In this document: positions 24,382-33,246 of the stretch, in pieces | How the letters are laid out: each line of letters opens with the position of its first letter | Position numbering within the stretch: the first letter of the stretch is position 1 | Position numbers and translations under genes: made by a program | Notes under the pieces: generated by a model | What the model was told of the DNA's origin: nothing | What the model saw: only the letters and a program-made list of their open reading frames with translations | Databases searched by the model: none | Source: Coriobacteriia bacterium | Lineage (GTDB): Bacteria; Actinomycetota; Coriobacteriia; WRKU01; JAENWW01 | Direction of reading: 5' to 3' | Length of the DNA stretch: 40,428 nt | Assembly (NCBI GenBank): GCA_016649875.1 | Contig: JAENWW010000012.1 | Location: 1-40,428, forward strand

Positions 24382-24859
24382 CACTTCCCAGTTCCTGTTT
24401 GATCAAAACCCTGGCCCTGTGCAAGAGGGAGTAAATCGTATTTTCTTTCTTTTGGAGCATCTTCGTCATCTCAGGTACGGTGTATCCCTCGTAATAGAAC
24501 AAATAGATGACGCCTTTGTACTTATCCGGCAAGGAGAGTACCGTCTGCAACAGATCGCTTTCGGCCTTGTCCTCGAAGGGAAAATCCCTCTCACCAATCG
24601 AGTCGATGTTCTTACGCCAAAAACTCTTCAAGGTGTCCTTGCACTTGTTGACCGTCACCCGTATCACCCATGCTTTTTCGTGTTCCTCGGTCTCGAAAGG
24701 GTCTTCCCTCAGCAGTAACTTCAGGAACACTTCTTGAAACACGTCATCGACATCCGCATTGTTGCGGAGATACACATAACAGATTCTGCGTACCATGTCC
24801 GAATGTTTTCCAAGTGCTCCCGAGATCCTACCGTCGATATCGAGCGATTTTCGTGTCAT
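24359..24859 (-). CDS. ECF-type RNA polymerase sigma factor
   Basis: A 166-residue two-domain sigma factor. The sigma2 region (about 15-85) has RRICYVYLRNNADVDDVFQE and WVIRVTVNKCKD. The sigma4 region (about 105-160) has LSLPDKYKGVIYLFYYEGYT and an HTH with MLQKKENTIYSLLHRARVLI. No C-terminal extension is present. The start is ATG 24859 with AAGGAAGTGAG upstream. The coupled anti-sigma gene follows with overlap, so activity is likely controlled by membrane sequestration. Targets, possibly including its own promoter in the 24.86-25.15 kb gap, are unknown. Confidence 0.92.
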   Translation of the reverse strand: MTRKSLDIDGRISGALGKHSDMVRRICYVYLRNNADVDDVFQEVFLKLLLREDPFETEEHEKAWVIRVTVNKCKDTLKSFWRKNIDSIGERDFPFEDKAESDLLQTVLSLPDKYKGVIYLFYYEGYTVPEMTKMLQKKENTIYSLLHRARVLIKQELGSDEIDYSF

Positions 24860-24980
24860 GTCTCACTTCCTTATATATCCAATACGATTGAGCCGTGGGA
24901 ATCCTTGCACAATATTTGATTTTTCTTAAAATATTTTCATGTTGCGACACTCATTTTAATCGAATAAGAACGTATTGCGA

Positions 24981-25017
24981 GAATATGCAATCGTCTTGTA
25001 CCATACATATTCTGGTA
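24981..25017. promoter_or_regulatory. Overlapping inverted repeats between sigma and copper loci
   Basis: GAATATG (24981-24987) pairs with CATATTC (25006-25012), and TACCA (24999-25003) with TGGTA (25013-25017). This divergent gap (24860-25148) has no gene, and the repeats are candidate operators for either side. No protein can be named. Nothing else in the gap is recognisable. Confidence 0.4.
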
Positions 25018-25148
25018 TTTCAGGAACGCGGAGAGAATTATGGATGTTCGGTGAAGCGCTCATCGACAGGCGTGCATACTATAGAATTACTCCGTCGGCA
25101 CTATGAGCCGTGTCGTATCGCAATACAGGGAAATAGACGTTTGATGAA

Positions 25149-25508
25149 GTGGGAGCTGTGAACAACAGGTTCGACATACGGAGTGCGACAAAACTGAGCC
25201 TTTCTTTGGTTCTGTTCGTTTTTGCCGTGATGCCGGCTTGTTTGATGATGATTATGACTCCCACGTGCGCTATGGCGTCGTCGAACAACATGCCATCCTG
25301 CCCCATGGCGAGCGCGAGAAGTTGCTCTACTTGCACGAACCCTTCCAAGCAGACTTCGGTGGCGGCAAAGCAGTTTTCGCCTGATTTCACCGTCGTTTCA
25401 ACGGTTGCGACCGCCATCAAGCCTTCCTCTCTCACGGGGGTACGTCGTATCGTATCTTTGTCCGACGAAGAACGACCCGTGTCGCATCTCACCCCTTTAA
25501 GAATCTAA
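25149..25508 (+). CDS. Small Met/Cys-rich membrane or secreted protein
   Basis: A predicted 119-residue protein starting at GTG 25149 or 25158. A hydrophobic segment (SLSLVLFVFAVMPACLMMIM) is followed by a short stretch packed with Met and Cys (CAMASSNNMPSCPMA, then CSTC). Such Met/Cys clusters bind Cu(I) in periplasmic and membrane copper proteins. With the copper genes that follow, this suggests a metal-binding or sensor component, but no family is recognised. The remainder is Ser/Thr/Val-rich and basic at the end. The start lacks an ideal ribosome site, so the exact N-terminus is uncertain. Confidence 0.5.
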   Translation: MGAVNNRFDIRSATKLSLSLVLFVFAVMPACLMMIMTPTCAMASSNNMPSCPMASARSCSTCTNPSKQTSVAAKQFSPDFTVVSTVATAIKPSSLTGVRRIVSLSDEERPVSHLTPLRI

Positions 25509-25631
25509 ATCTACCTCGCTTTGTGTCTTGATCTAAGACACGTGTGTCCGCAGCTTGCAAAAGCTACCATCCGACCGTATCGGCGTTAATGGCTGTGTGC
25601 CATGGCGCCCTGCGACAGCGAGGATATAATC

Positions 25632-26969
25632 TTGAACTTATTTTTCCCCATGCTCGTAACGGGGCTCTTCACCGGTTTTCACTGTGTGATGATGTGTGGA
25701 AACATGGTCCTTTCGTATGCCGTCAAAGGCAGCGAGGAGGGCACATTCTTCCAGCGCATGAAGCCTCACTTCGCTTACCATTTCGCGAAGATAGTGAGCT
25801 ATACATTGGTCGGACTGTTTCTCGGCAGTATCGGCAACTTCATAAGCACCGGTGCGCGAAGCTGGGTGAGCATCGTGGCGGGATTCTACATGATCCTGCT
25901 TGGTCTGCAGATGACCGGCAAGTTCCCCGTGCTCAATTACCTTCAGCCGAAGCCACCGAAATTCATCATGAACATGCTGTCCAAGCTTCGCCGCAAAGCG
26001 ATGAAGGATGCATCCGAAGATGAATCTTCGCTGGTTACGCCGGTGAGTTTCGGCCTCATGACCGGCCTCATGCCGTGCGGTCCGTTGATTGCGGCGCAGG
26101 TAGCGGCGGCGGGCTCCGGCAGCACGATCAGCGGCGGTTTGGCAATGCTCGGCTTCGGCTTGGGTACCGTGCCGGTGATGCTCGCGTACGGCGCGTTCGC
26201 GAGCGTGTTGGGCGTCAAATTCAAGAAGTACATGGCAGTCGGTGGAGCAATCGTGATTATCCTTCTCGGAGGTGTCATGATGAATCGCGGCGCCACCGCG
26301 TTGGGCTTACCGGTCAACTTCAACGTCGTGAAAACTGCCGTCGTCGGTAAAAGTGCCGTCTCGATTGACGAGTCGAAATTCAAGAAGGGCGCCGACGGTG
26401 TCATCGAAGTGCCCATGGTCGTCGAAGGTCAACAATACAAACCGTCCACGCTCGTAATTCCGGCCGATAAACCGGTTCGCCTCATCGTGAACCGCAAAGA
26501 CGCGAATGCTTGTTCTAAAGAACTGCTGTTCCCGAAACTCGGAATACGCGTTTCACTGAAGGACAACGGGGTGACCGTCATCAATTTGCCCGCGACAGCC
26601 GCCGGCGATTATCAGATGTCGTGTCAGATGGGTATGATTACCGGCACGCTTCAAGTCGGGGCGGCGGGAGCCACGAAACGACCGGTGCTCGTTTATGTCA
26701 TCGGAGTAGTATTCCTCCTGCTCGTCATTGTAATCGTCTTGAATCTCCGTGCGAAGACTTCAGGCGATGTCCCTTCTTCGGGCAAGAAGTCTTCTTCGGG
26801 CAAAAGGTCTCCGTCGGGTAAGAAGTCTTCTTCGGGCAAGAAGTCTCCGTCCGCCAAGGAGAAAGACATCGTAATCTTCGGGTTTGATAGACTTGAATTG
26901 GTTTTTGTTCTCGCAGCACTTGTATTATCGGTCGCACTTGGTCTGGCCGTCGGCGGATTCTTCGGCTAG
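25632..26969 (+). CDS. TauE/SafE-type membrane protein fused to a cupredoxin domain
   Basis: About 445 residues in four parts. First comes a six-helix TauE/SafE (UreH-type cytochrome biogenesis/urease accessory) membrane domain with FHCVMMCGN at the start and GLMPCGPL midway, both Cys/Met sites typical of metal or sulfur transporters. A cupredoxin-like domain follows (about 265-345) with ligand candidates in NACSKELLF and YQMSCQMGM. Then there is one membrane helix, a lysine-serine repeat linker of about 30 residues, and a last helix. TTG 25632 is preferred because GAGGAT lies correctly upstream; an ATG at 25602 would add ten residues. It lies in a copper locus, so it probably moves or loads copper across the membrane (inference). 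Confidence 0.8.
   Translation: MNLFFPMLVTGLFTGFHCVMMCGNMVLSYAVKGSEEGTFFQRMKPHFAYHFAKIVSYTLVGLFLGSIGNFISTGARSWVSIVAGFYMILLGLQMTGKFPVLNYLQPKPPKFIMNMLSKLRRKAMKDASEDESSLVTPVSFGLMTGLMPCGPLIAAQVAAAGSGSTISGGLAMLGFGLGTVPVMLAYGAFASVLGVKFKKYMAVGGAIVIILLGGVMMNRGATALGLPVNFNVVKTAVVGKSAVSIDESKFKKGADGVIEVPMVVEGQQYKPSTLVIPADKPVRLIVNRKDANACSKELLFPKLGIRVSLKDNGVTVINLPATAAGDYQMSCQMGMITGTLQVGAAGATKRPVLVYVIGVVFLLLVIVIVLNLRAKTSGDVPSSGKKSSSGKRSPSGKKSSSGKKSPSAKEKDIVIFGFDRLELVFVLAALVLSVALGLAVGGFFG
26773..26858 (+). repeat. Repeat encoding a Ser-Gly-Lys linker
   Basis: Degenerate 15-18 bp units built around TCTTCGGGCAAGAAG encode five SSGKK/SPSGK-like blocks between two membrane helices of the TauE-cupredoxin protein. 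The linker would be strongly basic. Confidence 0.85.
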
Positions 26970-26994
26970 AACTCTCAGAGATAAGGAAGCAATT

Positions 26995-27210
26995 ATGAAC
27001 AACGTAACGCTTAACGTGGGCGGAATGCACTGCAGTTCCTGCTCGATGCTCGTGACGATGAACCTCGAAGATCTCGACGGCGTACAATCGGTCGATTGCA
27101 ATCACGCGACCGGAGTGACACAGGTCGCCTTCGACAACGACAAAACGAACGTGGACGCAATCATCAAAACCATAACCGAGTCCGGCTATACGGCCGAACT
27201 CGCTCAATAA
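26995..27210 (+). CDS. CopZ-like copper chaperone (HMA domain)
   Basis: A 71-residue single heavy-metal-associated domain with the metal-binding motif GMHCSSC near residue 10 and the ferredoxin-like fold pattern ending ESGYTAELAQ. It would carry Cu(I) in the cytosol to the ATPase CopA downstream. ATG 26995 follows AAGGA, 25 bases after the preceding gene. A longer in-frame start at 26884 is rejected because it runs through that gene's end. Confidence 0.93.
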   Translation: MNNVTLNVGGMHCSSCSMLVTMNLEDLDGVQSVDCNHATGVTQVAFDNDKTNVDAIIKTITESGYTAELAQ

Positions 27211-27224
27211 AGGAGAAACTTCTC

Positions 27225-27797
27225 ATGCTTGAACAAGAAACCAAACATTCAACGGGACTGAACGTCGAGAGGGCGCTTCTCGTGGTTGCCCTCATGGCGG
27301 CGCTTTTCATGGGTGCGTATCACTTTGCCTTTGTAAGGAACCAAAACTCATTCGGTTCCACTTCGACGGCCGTGGCATCCACGCAGTCAGCCTCATCGAC
27401 CGGTGGTCCGATCGATGGCTCGACCGATGGCTCGATTGGTGGTCAGACCGGTGGTTCGATCGATGGCTCGACCGATGGCTGCTGCGGTAGCGGTGACGGT
27501 GGCGCGTCGGTAAAGGGTTCGACCAAGGTCGCGAACGGTGTGCAGACGATAAATGTCGACACTTCGCAGGGGGTTTTCAATCCGAACGTCATCAAAGTGA
27601 AGGCCGGCGTTCCCGTGGTAATCAATTTCTCAAAGTCGGACGGCGGGTGCCTCTCGGGTGTCTACATGCCTGATTTCAACGTCAACGAAGATCTCACCTC
27701 CGGAGGAAAAACCGTGAAGTTGCCTGCAATGAAAAAAGGCACCTACACGTTCTACTGCCAGATGAGAATGGTCTCTGCACAAATCGTAGCCGAGTAA
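27225..27797 (+). CDS. Membrane-anchored cupredoxin-like protein
   Basis: 190 residues: one N-terminal membrane anchor (VERALLVVALMAALFMGAYH), a Gly/Ser/Asp/Thr linker with repeated DGSTDG and a CC pair, and a cupredoxin-like domain from about residue 100. The ligand candidates in DGGCLSGVYMPDF and YTFYCQMRM match the positions seen in the TauE fusion protein, so the two cupredoxins are probably paralogous. It is predicted to face outward and handle copper together with its neighbours. The start follows AAAGGAG. The linker DNA holds a near-perfect 34-bp repeat (27399-27432 and 27447-27480). Confidence 0.82.
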   Translation: MLEQETKHSTGLNVERALLVVALMAALFMGAYHFAFVRNQNSFGSTSTAVASTQSASSTGGPIDGSTDGSIGGQTGGSIDGSTDGCCGSGDGGASVKGSTKVANGVQTINVDTSQGVFNPNVIKVKAGVPVVINFSKSDGGCLSGVYMPDFNVNEDLTSGGKTVKLPAMKKGTYTFYCQMRMVSAQIVAE

Positions 27798-27810
27798 CAG
27801 GCAAGCGGTG

Positions 27811-27840
27811 CGGGTGTTGTCGCAGCGTCGGCAACACCCG
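27811..27840 (+). other. Perfect 9-bp hairpin before copA
   Basis: CGGGTGTTG (27811-27819) pairs perfectly with CAACACCCG (27832-27840). No T run follows and a strong ribosome site (AGGAGG) lies 13 bases later. It is more likely an mRNA-stability or processing element, or part of an operator, than a terminator. Confidence 0.6.
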
Positions 27841-27863
27841 ACTGAAATCCTAGGAGGATTTGA

Positions 27864-30467
27864 ATGACTGACAAAAAACTACACGCGAGCTTCGGCGTGA
27901 CCGGGATGACGTGTGCTTCGTGCGCGGCCGTCATCGAGAAGGTCGTCGGCAAGCTCGATGGAATACAGAACGCAAATGTAAATCTAGCGACGGAGAAGAT
28001 GTCGGTTGATTTCGACCGATCGGCAATCGATGAGACCGCCATTGCAGCTGCGGTGAAAAAAGCCGGCTACGGGGCTCTCTTGCTTTCCGATGCCAGCTCA
28101 ACGCTCGGCGCTTCAGAAGCGGGAGCGGCTTCCGCTGCAAATAATGAGGAGGCGGGAGCGACTGCCGTCACGCTCGGTTTGATGGGGATGACCTGCGCTT
28201 CGTGCTCGGCGGTCATCGAGAAAGTCCTCGGTCGGGTGTCGGGTGTCGTTTCGGCGCCGGTCAACCTCGCCTCCGAAACGGTGACGGTGACTTTCGACCC
28301 TCGTGTCGTAAGTATCGACGCGCTCATCAAGACGGTGAAAAAAGCCGGCTACGACGCAGTGGTCAAAGTCGAGACCGGAAGCAGATCGGCCGATGCGCCC
28401 GAGGATGCTCAGCGAATCGCTCAGCGTAAATATGCCGAGCATCAACAAAATCTGCTTGTTTTCGCGCTCTTCTTCGCCGTACCGGCATTTCTGGTTTCGA
28501 TGGTGCCGCCCTTCATGACGGCCATCCCGACTGGTGCAGCCGAACTTCTCGCCCGTATATTCGGCGGGAGTTGGAGTCCGGCCATGGTTCAGAAATATAT
28601 CGCTCTCGCGTTATCCACGCCGGTCCAGTTCTACGTCGGCGCACAGTTTTACAAAGGCTTTTGGCATGCGCTCAAGCGGCGTACGGGCAACATGGATACT
28701 CTTGTCGCCATCGGAACTTCGGCCGCTTATTTCTACAGCGTGGCTGCGACCTTCGTGCCGTCTTTGAAAACGGAGCCGGTGTTTTATGAAACGGCGGCGC
28801 TTCTGTTGACGTTCGTCATCTTGGGCAAACTTCTCGAGGCGCGCGCCAAGGGCAAGACCGGCGACGCCATCAAAAAGCTCATGGGTCTGGCGGCTAAAAC
28901 GGCGCGCGTCGTGCGTGGGGGAGAAGAAATAGACATTCCGGTCGAGCAGGTCGTCGCCGGCGATGTCGTCGTTGTTCGCCCTGGAGAAAAAGTACCGGTC
29001 GACGGAGTCATCACACAGGGCTTGAGCTCGGTTGACGAGTCCATGCTCACCGGAGAATCGATTCCGGTCGAAAAAAGCGTCGGCGATGCCGTCATCGGCT
29101 CGACGCTCAACAAACTCGGCAGTTTTCAGTTTCGTGCAACCAAAGTCGGTGCCGATACCGCTTTGGCGCAGATTATCAAACTGGTCGAAGACGCCCAAGG
29201 TTCCAAGGCTCCCGTACAGCGGTTCGCCGACAGGATCTCTGCCATCTTCGTTCCCGTGGTCGTCGGCATCTCACTGCTGACCTTCCTGGTTTGGCTCTTC
29301 GTGGTCCCGAACTTCGTCGATGCTTCGTACTATGCGAGCGTGACGCCGTTTGTGAAAGCCCTGTTGGCTGCGGTGTCGGTGATCGTCGTCGCCTGTCCTT
29401 GTGCCCTCGGTCTCGCCACACCGACCGCTATTATGGTCGGCACCGGCAAAGGAGCCGAGAACGGTATCCTCATCAAGAGTGGAGAGGCCCTCGAAACCGC
29501 CTACAAAATCAAGGCGATCGTGTTCGACAAAACAGGCACGCTCACTTACGGCAAACCCGTGGTGACCGAGGCTGAGTCCTTCGGCGATTTCGATCGAAGC
29601 CTTTTCTTCCGTCTGGCGGCTGCGCTCGAAAAATCGAGCGAGCACCCACTGGCTGAGGCAATCGTGAATCACGCCAAAGAGCTGGAACTCGAGCTGCCGA
29701 GCGTCGAGAACTTCGCAGCGGTTCCCGGGCATGGGGTTCATGGCGTGGTCGACGGACACCGTGTCGCTCTCGGAAATCGAAAGCTCATGGCAGAGGAGGG
29801 GATTGATGTCGGTGGCTTTGCCACACGCATCGAACTTCTCGAAGGTGAGGGCAAGACCGTCATGCTCACGGCAATCGACGGTGTGGCTGCAGGTTTGATA
29901 GCCGTCGCCGATACGTTGAAAGACAATTCAAAAGAAGCTGTAGCTCAGCTGACTAAAATGGGCGTGCAGGTCTATATGATCACCGGCGACAACCGTCGTA
30001 CGGCCGAGGCGATCGCGGCGCAAGCCGGTATTGCCTCCGATCACGTGTTGGCCGAGGTGCTTCCCGAGTATAAGGCGCGAGAAGTCTCGAAACTGCAGGA
30101 AAAAGGACTTGTGACTGCCATGGTCGGCGACGGCATCAACGACACGCCGGCGCTCGCTCAGGCGGATGTGGGAATCGCCATGGGCGCCGGAACGGATGTG
30201 GCGATGGAGACCGGTGGTATCGTGCTCATCAAAAACGATTTGCGCGATGTGGTGACCGCCATCGAACTTTCGAAACGCACCATGCGAAAGATCCACCAGA
30301 ACTTTTTCTGGGCTCTCGGTTATAACACGCTCGGTATTCCGATTGCGGCGTTGGGTCTTTTGCGCCCCGAGCTTGCCGGTGCCGCGATGGCGCTTTCAAG
30401 CGTGAGCGTCGTCACGAGCTCGCTGTTGCTCCGACGGTTCAAGCCGACACTGAGAAAAGTCGCTTAA
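27864..30467 (+). CDS. copA: Copper-transporting P1B-type ATPase CopA
   Basis: An 867-residue Cu(I) export pump. Two N-terminal HMA domains each carry GMTCASC (cysteines near 17/20 and 110/113). The membrane part holds the transport motif [12 protein letters not shown] (CPC near residue 511). The actuator has DESMLTGES. The P domain has the phosphorylated Asp in [12 protein letters not shown] (about 554) and [18 protein letters not shown]. The N domain has the [11 protein letters not shown] motif. All catalytic signatures are intact. It follows its chaperone and two cupredoxins. Regulation is probably by copper, but no csoR or copY gene is seen in the window. Confidence 0.97.
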   Translation: MTDKKLHASFGVTGMTCASCAAVIEKVVGKLDGIQNANVNLATEKMSVDFDRSAIDETAIAAAVKKAGYGALLLSDASSTLGASEAGAASAANNEEAGATAVTLGLMGMTCASCSAVIEKVLGRVSGVVSAPVNLASETVTVTFDPRVVSIDALIKTVKKAGYDAVVKVETGSRSADAPEDAQRIAQRKYAEHQQNLLVFALFFAVPAFLVSMVPPFMTAIPTGAAELLARIFGGSWSPAMVQKYIALALSTPVQFYVGAQFYKGFWHALKRRTGNMDTLVAIGTSAAYFYSVAATFVPSLKTEPVFYETAALLLTFVILGKLLEARAKGKTGDAIKKLMGLAAKTARVVRGGEEIDIPVEQVVAGDVVVVRPGEKVPVDGVITQGLSSVDESMLTGESIPVEKSVGDAVIGSTLNKLGSFQFRATKVGADTALAQIIKLVEDAQGSKAPVQRFADRISAIFVPVVVGISLLTFLVWLFVVPNFVDASYYASVTPFVKALLAAVSVIVVACPCALGLATPTAIMVGTGKGAENGILIKSGEALETAYKIKAIVFDKTGTLTYGKPVVTEAESFGDFDRSLFFRLAAALEKSSEHPLAEAIVNHAKELELELPSVENFAAVPGHGVHGVVDGHRVALGNRKLMAEEGIDVGGFATRIELLEGEGKTVMLTAIDGVAAGLIAVADTLKDNSKEAVAQLTKMGVQVYMITGDNRRTAEAIAAQAGIASDHVLAEVLPEYKAREVSKLQEKGLVTAMVGDGINDTPALAQADVGIAMGAGTDVAMETGGIVLIKNDLRDVVTAIELSKRTMRKIHQNFFWALGYNTLGIPIAALGLLRPELAGAAMALSSVSVVTSSLLLRRFKPTLRKVA

Positions 30468-30494
30468 GCGATTTTTTAGAAAGGAAAGATATAT

Positions 30495-30956
30495 ATGAAA
30501 AAGCGAACGATTGCGCTTTCTGTGTTGGCGGCCGTGCTTCTGCTGACCGCGACGACCTACTCCTTCGCCAATGCTCCCGCAAAAGGGACCATGGGCGTGT
30601 GGGGCTATGTGGTCGATGGTAAGAATGCGAGTCTCAGTGTTTCTGATCAGCCGGGAGTAGATACTCTCGTGGTGAGCCGCGTCACCGCTCCGCAAGCCGC
30701 ATGGCTTGTCGTGCACGCCGATGATAACGGTATGCCCGGCAGGCGTGTCGGCCTGGCGCATATCGACAAAGGTGAGAGTACCGATGTCGCCGTCAAGCTG
30801 ACGGGCGTGAAAACGCAAAAGGTCATCGTGGCCGTCCATGCCGACAAGGGGACACCCGGTAAATTCGAATTCGATATGAACAATAAGGAGAAGAGCGCCG
30901 ACAGGACGTTCTTCGTGAACCGCAAAGAACTTGCGAAAATCGTGACGGTCCGCTAG
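30495..30956 (+). CDS. Secreted DUF7282-like protein
   Basis: A 153-residue protein with a clear Sec signal peptide (MKKRTIALSVLAAVLLLTAT, cleavage likely after SFA). The mature part has the beta-rich pattern VSDQPGVDTLVVSRVTAPQ, WLVVHADDNGMPGRRVGLA and VKVIVAVHAD-like strands typical of the DUF7282 family. Those proteins occur in archaea and bacteria, often with copper or cell-surface proteins, and have no known activity. It lies 27 bases after copA behind AAAGGAAAG, so it is probably the last gene of the copper operon. A hairpin overlapping its stop (GGTCCG/CGGACC) lacks a T run. Confidence 0.75.
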   Translation: MKKRTIALSVLAAVLLLTATTYSFANAPAKGTMGVWGYVVDGKNASLSVSDQPGVDTLVVSRVTAPQAAWLVVHADDNGMPGRRVGLAHIDKGESTDVAVKLTGVKTQKVIVAVHADKGTPGKFEFDMNNKEKSADRTFFVNRKELAKIVTVR

Positions 30957-31057
30957 TCCGGACCTGAATGGATAGGGAAGGATCGATACCCTGTCGAAGA
31001 AGAAAAGGAATCTGGCCAAGCAAGTTCAGCGGTCGAGGTGAAATATATCGGTCGGAG

Positions 31058-31270
31058 CTATCGGAATTCCATCCGTTTTCTGTTGAAGAAAACGAGGTAG
31101 ATGATCTCGAGAATCCCGACCGTGTTCACCATGAGCAACACGATGAACCATGCCGGCTGCTTGTTTCGGGCGGAACGCCAGAGGGCCAGGCCCTTCCAGA
31201 CGACCGTCCAAATCAGTAGGATATATAGTAGCGGGTTGTTCGGGTTAAAGAACTGCGTGATACTGTTCAT
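31058..31270 (-). CDS. Small membrane protein, DUF5652-like
   Basis: 70 residues with two membrane helices (YILLIWTVVWKGLALW and FIVLLMVNTVGILEIIYLVF) and a basic end, matching the DUF5652 pattern. Function unknown. ATG 31270 follows AGGAAGCG; a longer frame to 31501 is rejected because it overlaps the neighbouring zinc-ribbon gene. It is convergent with the copper operon. The bases between 30957 and 31057 show no other gene. Confidence 0.7.
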   Translation of the reverse strand: MNSITQFFNPNNPLLYILLIWTVVWKGLALWRSARNKQPAWFIVLLMVNTVGILEIIYLVFFNRKRMEFR

Positions 31271-31341
31271 AATCGACGCTTCCTGTGAGCGGGTATCTTT
31301 CCGCCTAAATGGTAGGTCTTCGGGATGCTGTTGGCAAGCGA

Positions 31342-31590
31342 TTAGTTTGTCGCTCTTGGCATAATTGCGAGGAGAACGATTATCGCGATGACCGCGACCG
31401 CGACATATCGTGCGAGTTTCTTGTTTTCCGCTGAACCGGGGTCGATTTTTGCTCCACAACTCCAGCAGGTTCGGGCGTTCTGGGATATCTGAGAACCGCA
31501 TTTCTTACAGCGGTGTCGAATTTTCTTTATCTTGATATATATCTCGGAGTTTATCGAAGCGTGATTCAGGTTTTCAGGTGTTCCATTCAT
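31342..31590 (-). CDS. Zinc-ribbon membrane protein (82 aa)
   Basis: The centre has two CXXC knuckles (CKKCGS and CWSCGA, about residues 28-45) forming a zinc ribbon, and the C-terminus is one membrane helix (YVAVAVIAIIVLLAIM). Tail-anchored zinc ribbons of this kind are common and mostly uncharacterised. ATG 31590 has GGGGGA seven bases upstream; an upstream ATG at 31614 is less likely. It probably shares a transcript with the DUF5652-like gene. Confidence 0.7.
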   Translation of the reverse strand: MNGTPENLNHASINSEIYIKIKKIRHRCKKCGSQISQNARTCWSCGAKIDPGSAENKKLARYVAVAVIAIIVLLAIMPRATN

Positions 31591-31709
31591 CGTGCGATCC
31601 CCCTTAGGATACAAGGAAGATATTAGCAGATATCACGGGTAATCGATGAGGTTAGACAATCAATCGAGATCATTCAATTTACAGCGTGATCGTCAACTTA
31701 ACCGCAAAG

Positions 31710-31786
31710 AAAAAGGTCGGAGCTGATTAAAGCTCAGACCTGCATGTTTGTTGGTACCCCGCACGGGATTCGAACCCGTGATCTCC
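31710..31786 (-). other. tRNA 3' end plus terminator, copy A (att-like remnant)
   Basis: Minus strand: 31751-31786 is the 3' part of a tRNA with T-arm ACGGG/CCCGT, loop TTCGAAT, acceptor 3' strand and ACCA end. It is followed by a hairpin with T run (AGGTC-GAGCT pairing AGCTC-GACCT). No 5' half follows at 31787 and beyond. The same block recurs at 33602-33677. This pattern is left when elements integrate into tRNA 3' ends. Confidence 0.8.
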
Positions 31787-32077
31787 ACAATTTTTTATGT
31801 TCAGAACTTTTTAAGATTACTATATTTCTATTTTGATACGTCTGGAATGCAACAAGATGATATTTACTTTTTACTAGCTATGACTCGCTTTTGGCCACAT
31901 TTCGTAGAAAATATTCACAAAATCCCGTGTGAACTGAATACTCATAATATTGCTTCTTGAATACGCCTAAAGTTAGATGCATGGCATTTTATGCCGCTTC
32001 ATGCTCAATAATCCGTGTCATAGGACAGGGACGTTAGATATTCCCTCATGGGTAAACTCGCTCAATTAAACAAATAT

Positions 32078-32106
32078 TTGCATTAATTGTGTGTAATGAT
32101 TATCTT
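32078..32106 (+). promoter_or_regulatory. Predicted promoter of the RelA/SpoT-domain gene
   Basis: TTGCAT (32078-32083) and TATCTT (32101-32106) are spaced by 17 bases, 44 bases before the start codon. The preceding 31787-32077 is AT-rich and shows only a short palindrome (GGCATTTTATGCC), no gene. Confidence 0.5.
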
Positions 32107-32149
32107 AATAGCACAATCTACAAAGAACTTTATTGATAGGTAAGGCTTT

Positions 32150-33175
32150 ATGACTTTTTCCAAACCGAAATATAAAAGAAACGAAGTCAGGAGATGCGGG
32201 AAAATTCTTGCAAGTGAAAATGGGCTCGATAATAAATATGCATTAGATGTCGCAGACAACTGGCGCTCTTCGCATCTTCAACCCGTAAAAACTTTTCTTC
32301 AAATGCTCCAACGTGAATCTTTGAAAATTACCGACGACTCAACATCGGTGTTCAGGCTCAAGAGATTGCCCTCAATTGTTGATAAGCTTGGTCGACTAAA
32401 GAGTCATGACCTGGCTTCTATGCAAGATATTGGTGGATGTCGGACGGTACTAGATAAGGTCTCTGACTTATATCGTTTGCGCAATGCCATTCGGAAATCT
32501 GAAATGAAGCACAAGTTTATTCGTGAATACGATTACATTATTACTCCAAAACCATCTGGATATCGAGGTATCCACTTGATCTATAAGTACTACAGCGATA
32601 AAAACGATTACTACAATGGATTGAATGTGGAGATTCAGATTCGTACTAAACGCCAGCATGCATGGGCCACATGTGTTGAGGTAGCTGGCGATTATTTGAG
32701 TCATTCTTTTAAGTCAAGCCAGGGGCCGGAGGAGTGGCTAAACTTTTTTAAATTGGCAAGTTCCGCCATAGCTATTCTTGAGAAATCGCCAACGGTGGTC
32801 GGTACGCCAAATTCCAAACAAGCCCTAAAACAAGAATTGCGAACTAGTTATGAAGAACTAAAGGTTAAGGAAACTCTTCGGCGGATAAAACGTTCGCACT
32901 CGGAAATTAACAAGATGAATGTTAAAGCGAAAAACAAATACTTTTTGGTTGATTTTAATGAACAAACTAAAAACGTCTCAATTACGTCTTATAGGGAGAA
33001 GGATATAGAATCACTAACCAAGGACTATTTAAGAAAAGAAGAGGAGTACAAATATACCTTGCACAATGTCGTGGTGGTATCGGGAAACTCAATTGAGTCT
33101 CTGCGGTATGCATATGGTAACTATTTTGCGGATGTTGATACATTTCTGAGAATGATGGACAGATTCATAAAATAG
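32150..33175 (+). CDS. RelA/SpoT-domain protein (stand-alone nucleotide pyrophosphokinase-like)
   Basis: 341 residues. The synthetase-type nucleotidyltransferase domain spans about 40-190, with MQDIGGCRTVL (D93, R98), YDYIITPKPSGYRGIHLIY and the catalytic VEIQIRTKRQHAWATCVE. No HD hydrolase, TGS or ACT domain is present, so it is neither housekeeping Rel nor RelQ/RelP. The C-terminal 130 residues (YFLVDF..., then a tail ending SLRYAYGNYFADVDTF) belong to a subgroup often met in defense islands. Relatives in the toxic small alarmone synthetase groups make (p)ppApp or pyrophosphorylate tRNA during phage defense. Which activity applies here cannot be told. AT-rich codons and flanking tRNA-end repeats mark it as acquired. 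Confidence 0.85.
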   Translation: MTFSKPKYKRNEVRRCGKILASENGLDNKYALDVADNWRSSHLQPVKTFLQMLQRESLKITDDSTSVFRLKRLPSIVDKLGRLKSHDLASMQDIGGCRTVLDKVSDLYRLRNAIRKSEMKHKFIREYDYIITPKPSGYRGIHLIYKYYSDKNDYYNGLNVEIQIRTKRQHAWATCVEVAGDYLSHSFKSSQGPEEWLNFFKLASSAIAILEKSPTVVGTPNSKQALKQELRTSYEELKVKETLRRIKRSHSEINKMNVKAKNKYFLVDFNEQTKNVSITSYREKDIESLTKDYLRKEEEYKYTLHNVVVVSGNSIESLRYAYGNYFADVDTFLRMMDRFIK

Positions 33176-33246
33176 AGTCCTGTGGTCTACGCGTCGGATT
33201 GTAAGGTCTGTGTTAGTTGTTAGTCTAGGTGTCCATAGTCTAATTT

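Noticed and set aside
26743-27210. Repeats in the copper locus and anti-sigma tail as CRISPR-like arrays
   Set aside because: The repeats are in frame, encode low-complexity linkers and lack unique spacers. No CRISPR array or cas gene is present in the window.
27811-27840. Hairpin before copA as a terminator
   Set aside because: There is no T run after the stem, and copA has no separate promoter visible, so it was kept only as a structured element.
31748-31960. ORF whose product starts MLVPRTGFEPVIST
   Set aside because: This peptide is what the reverse strand of a tRNA 3' end encodes. The frame begins in tRNA-end copy A and has no ribosome site.
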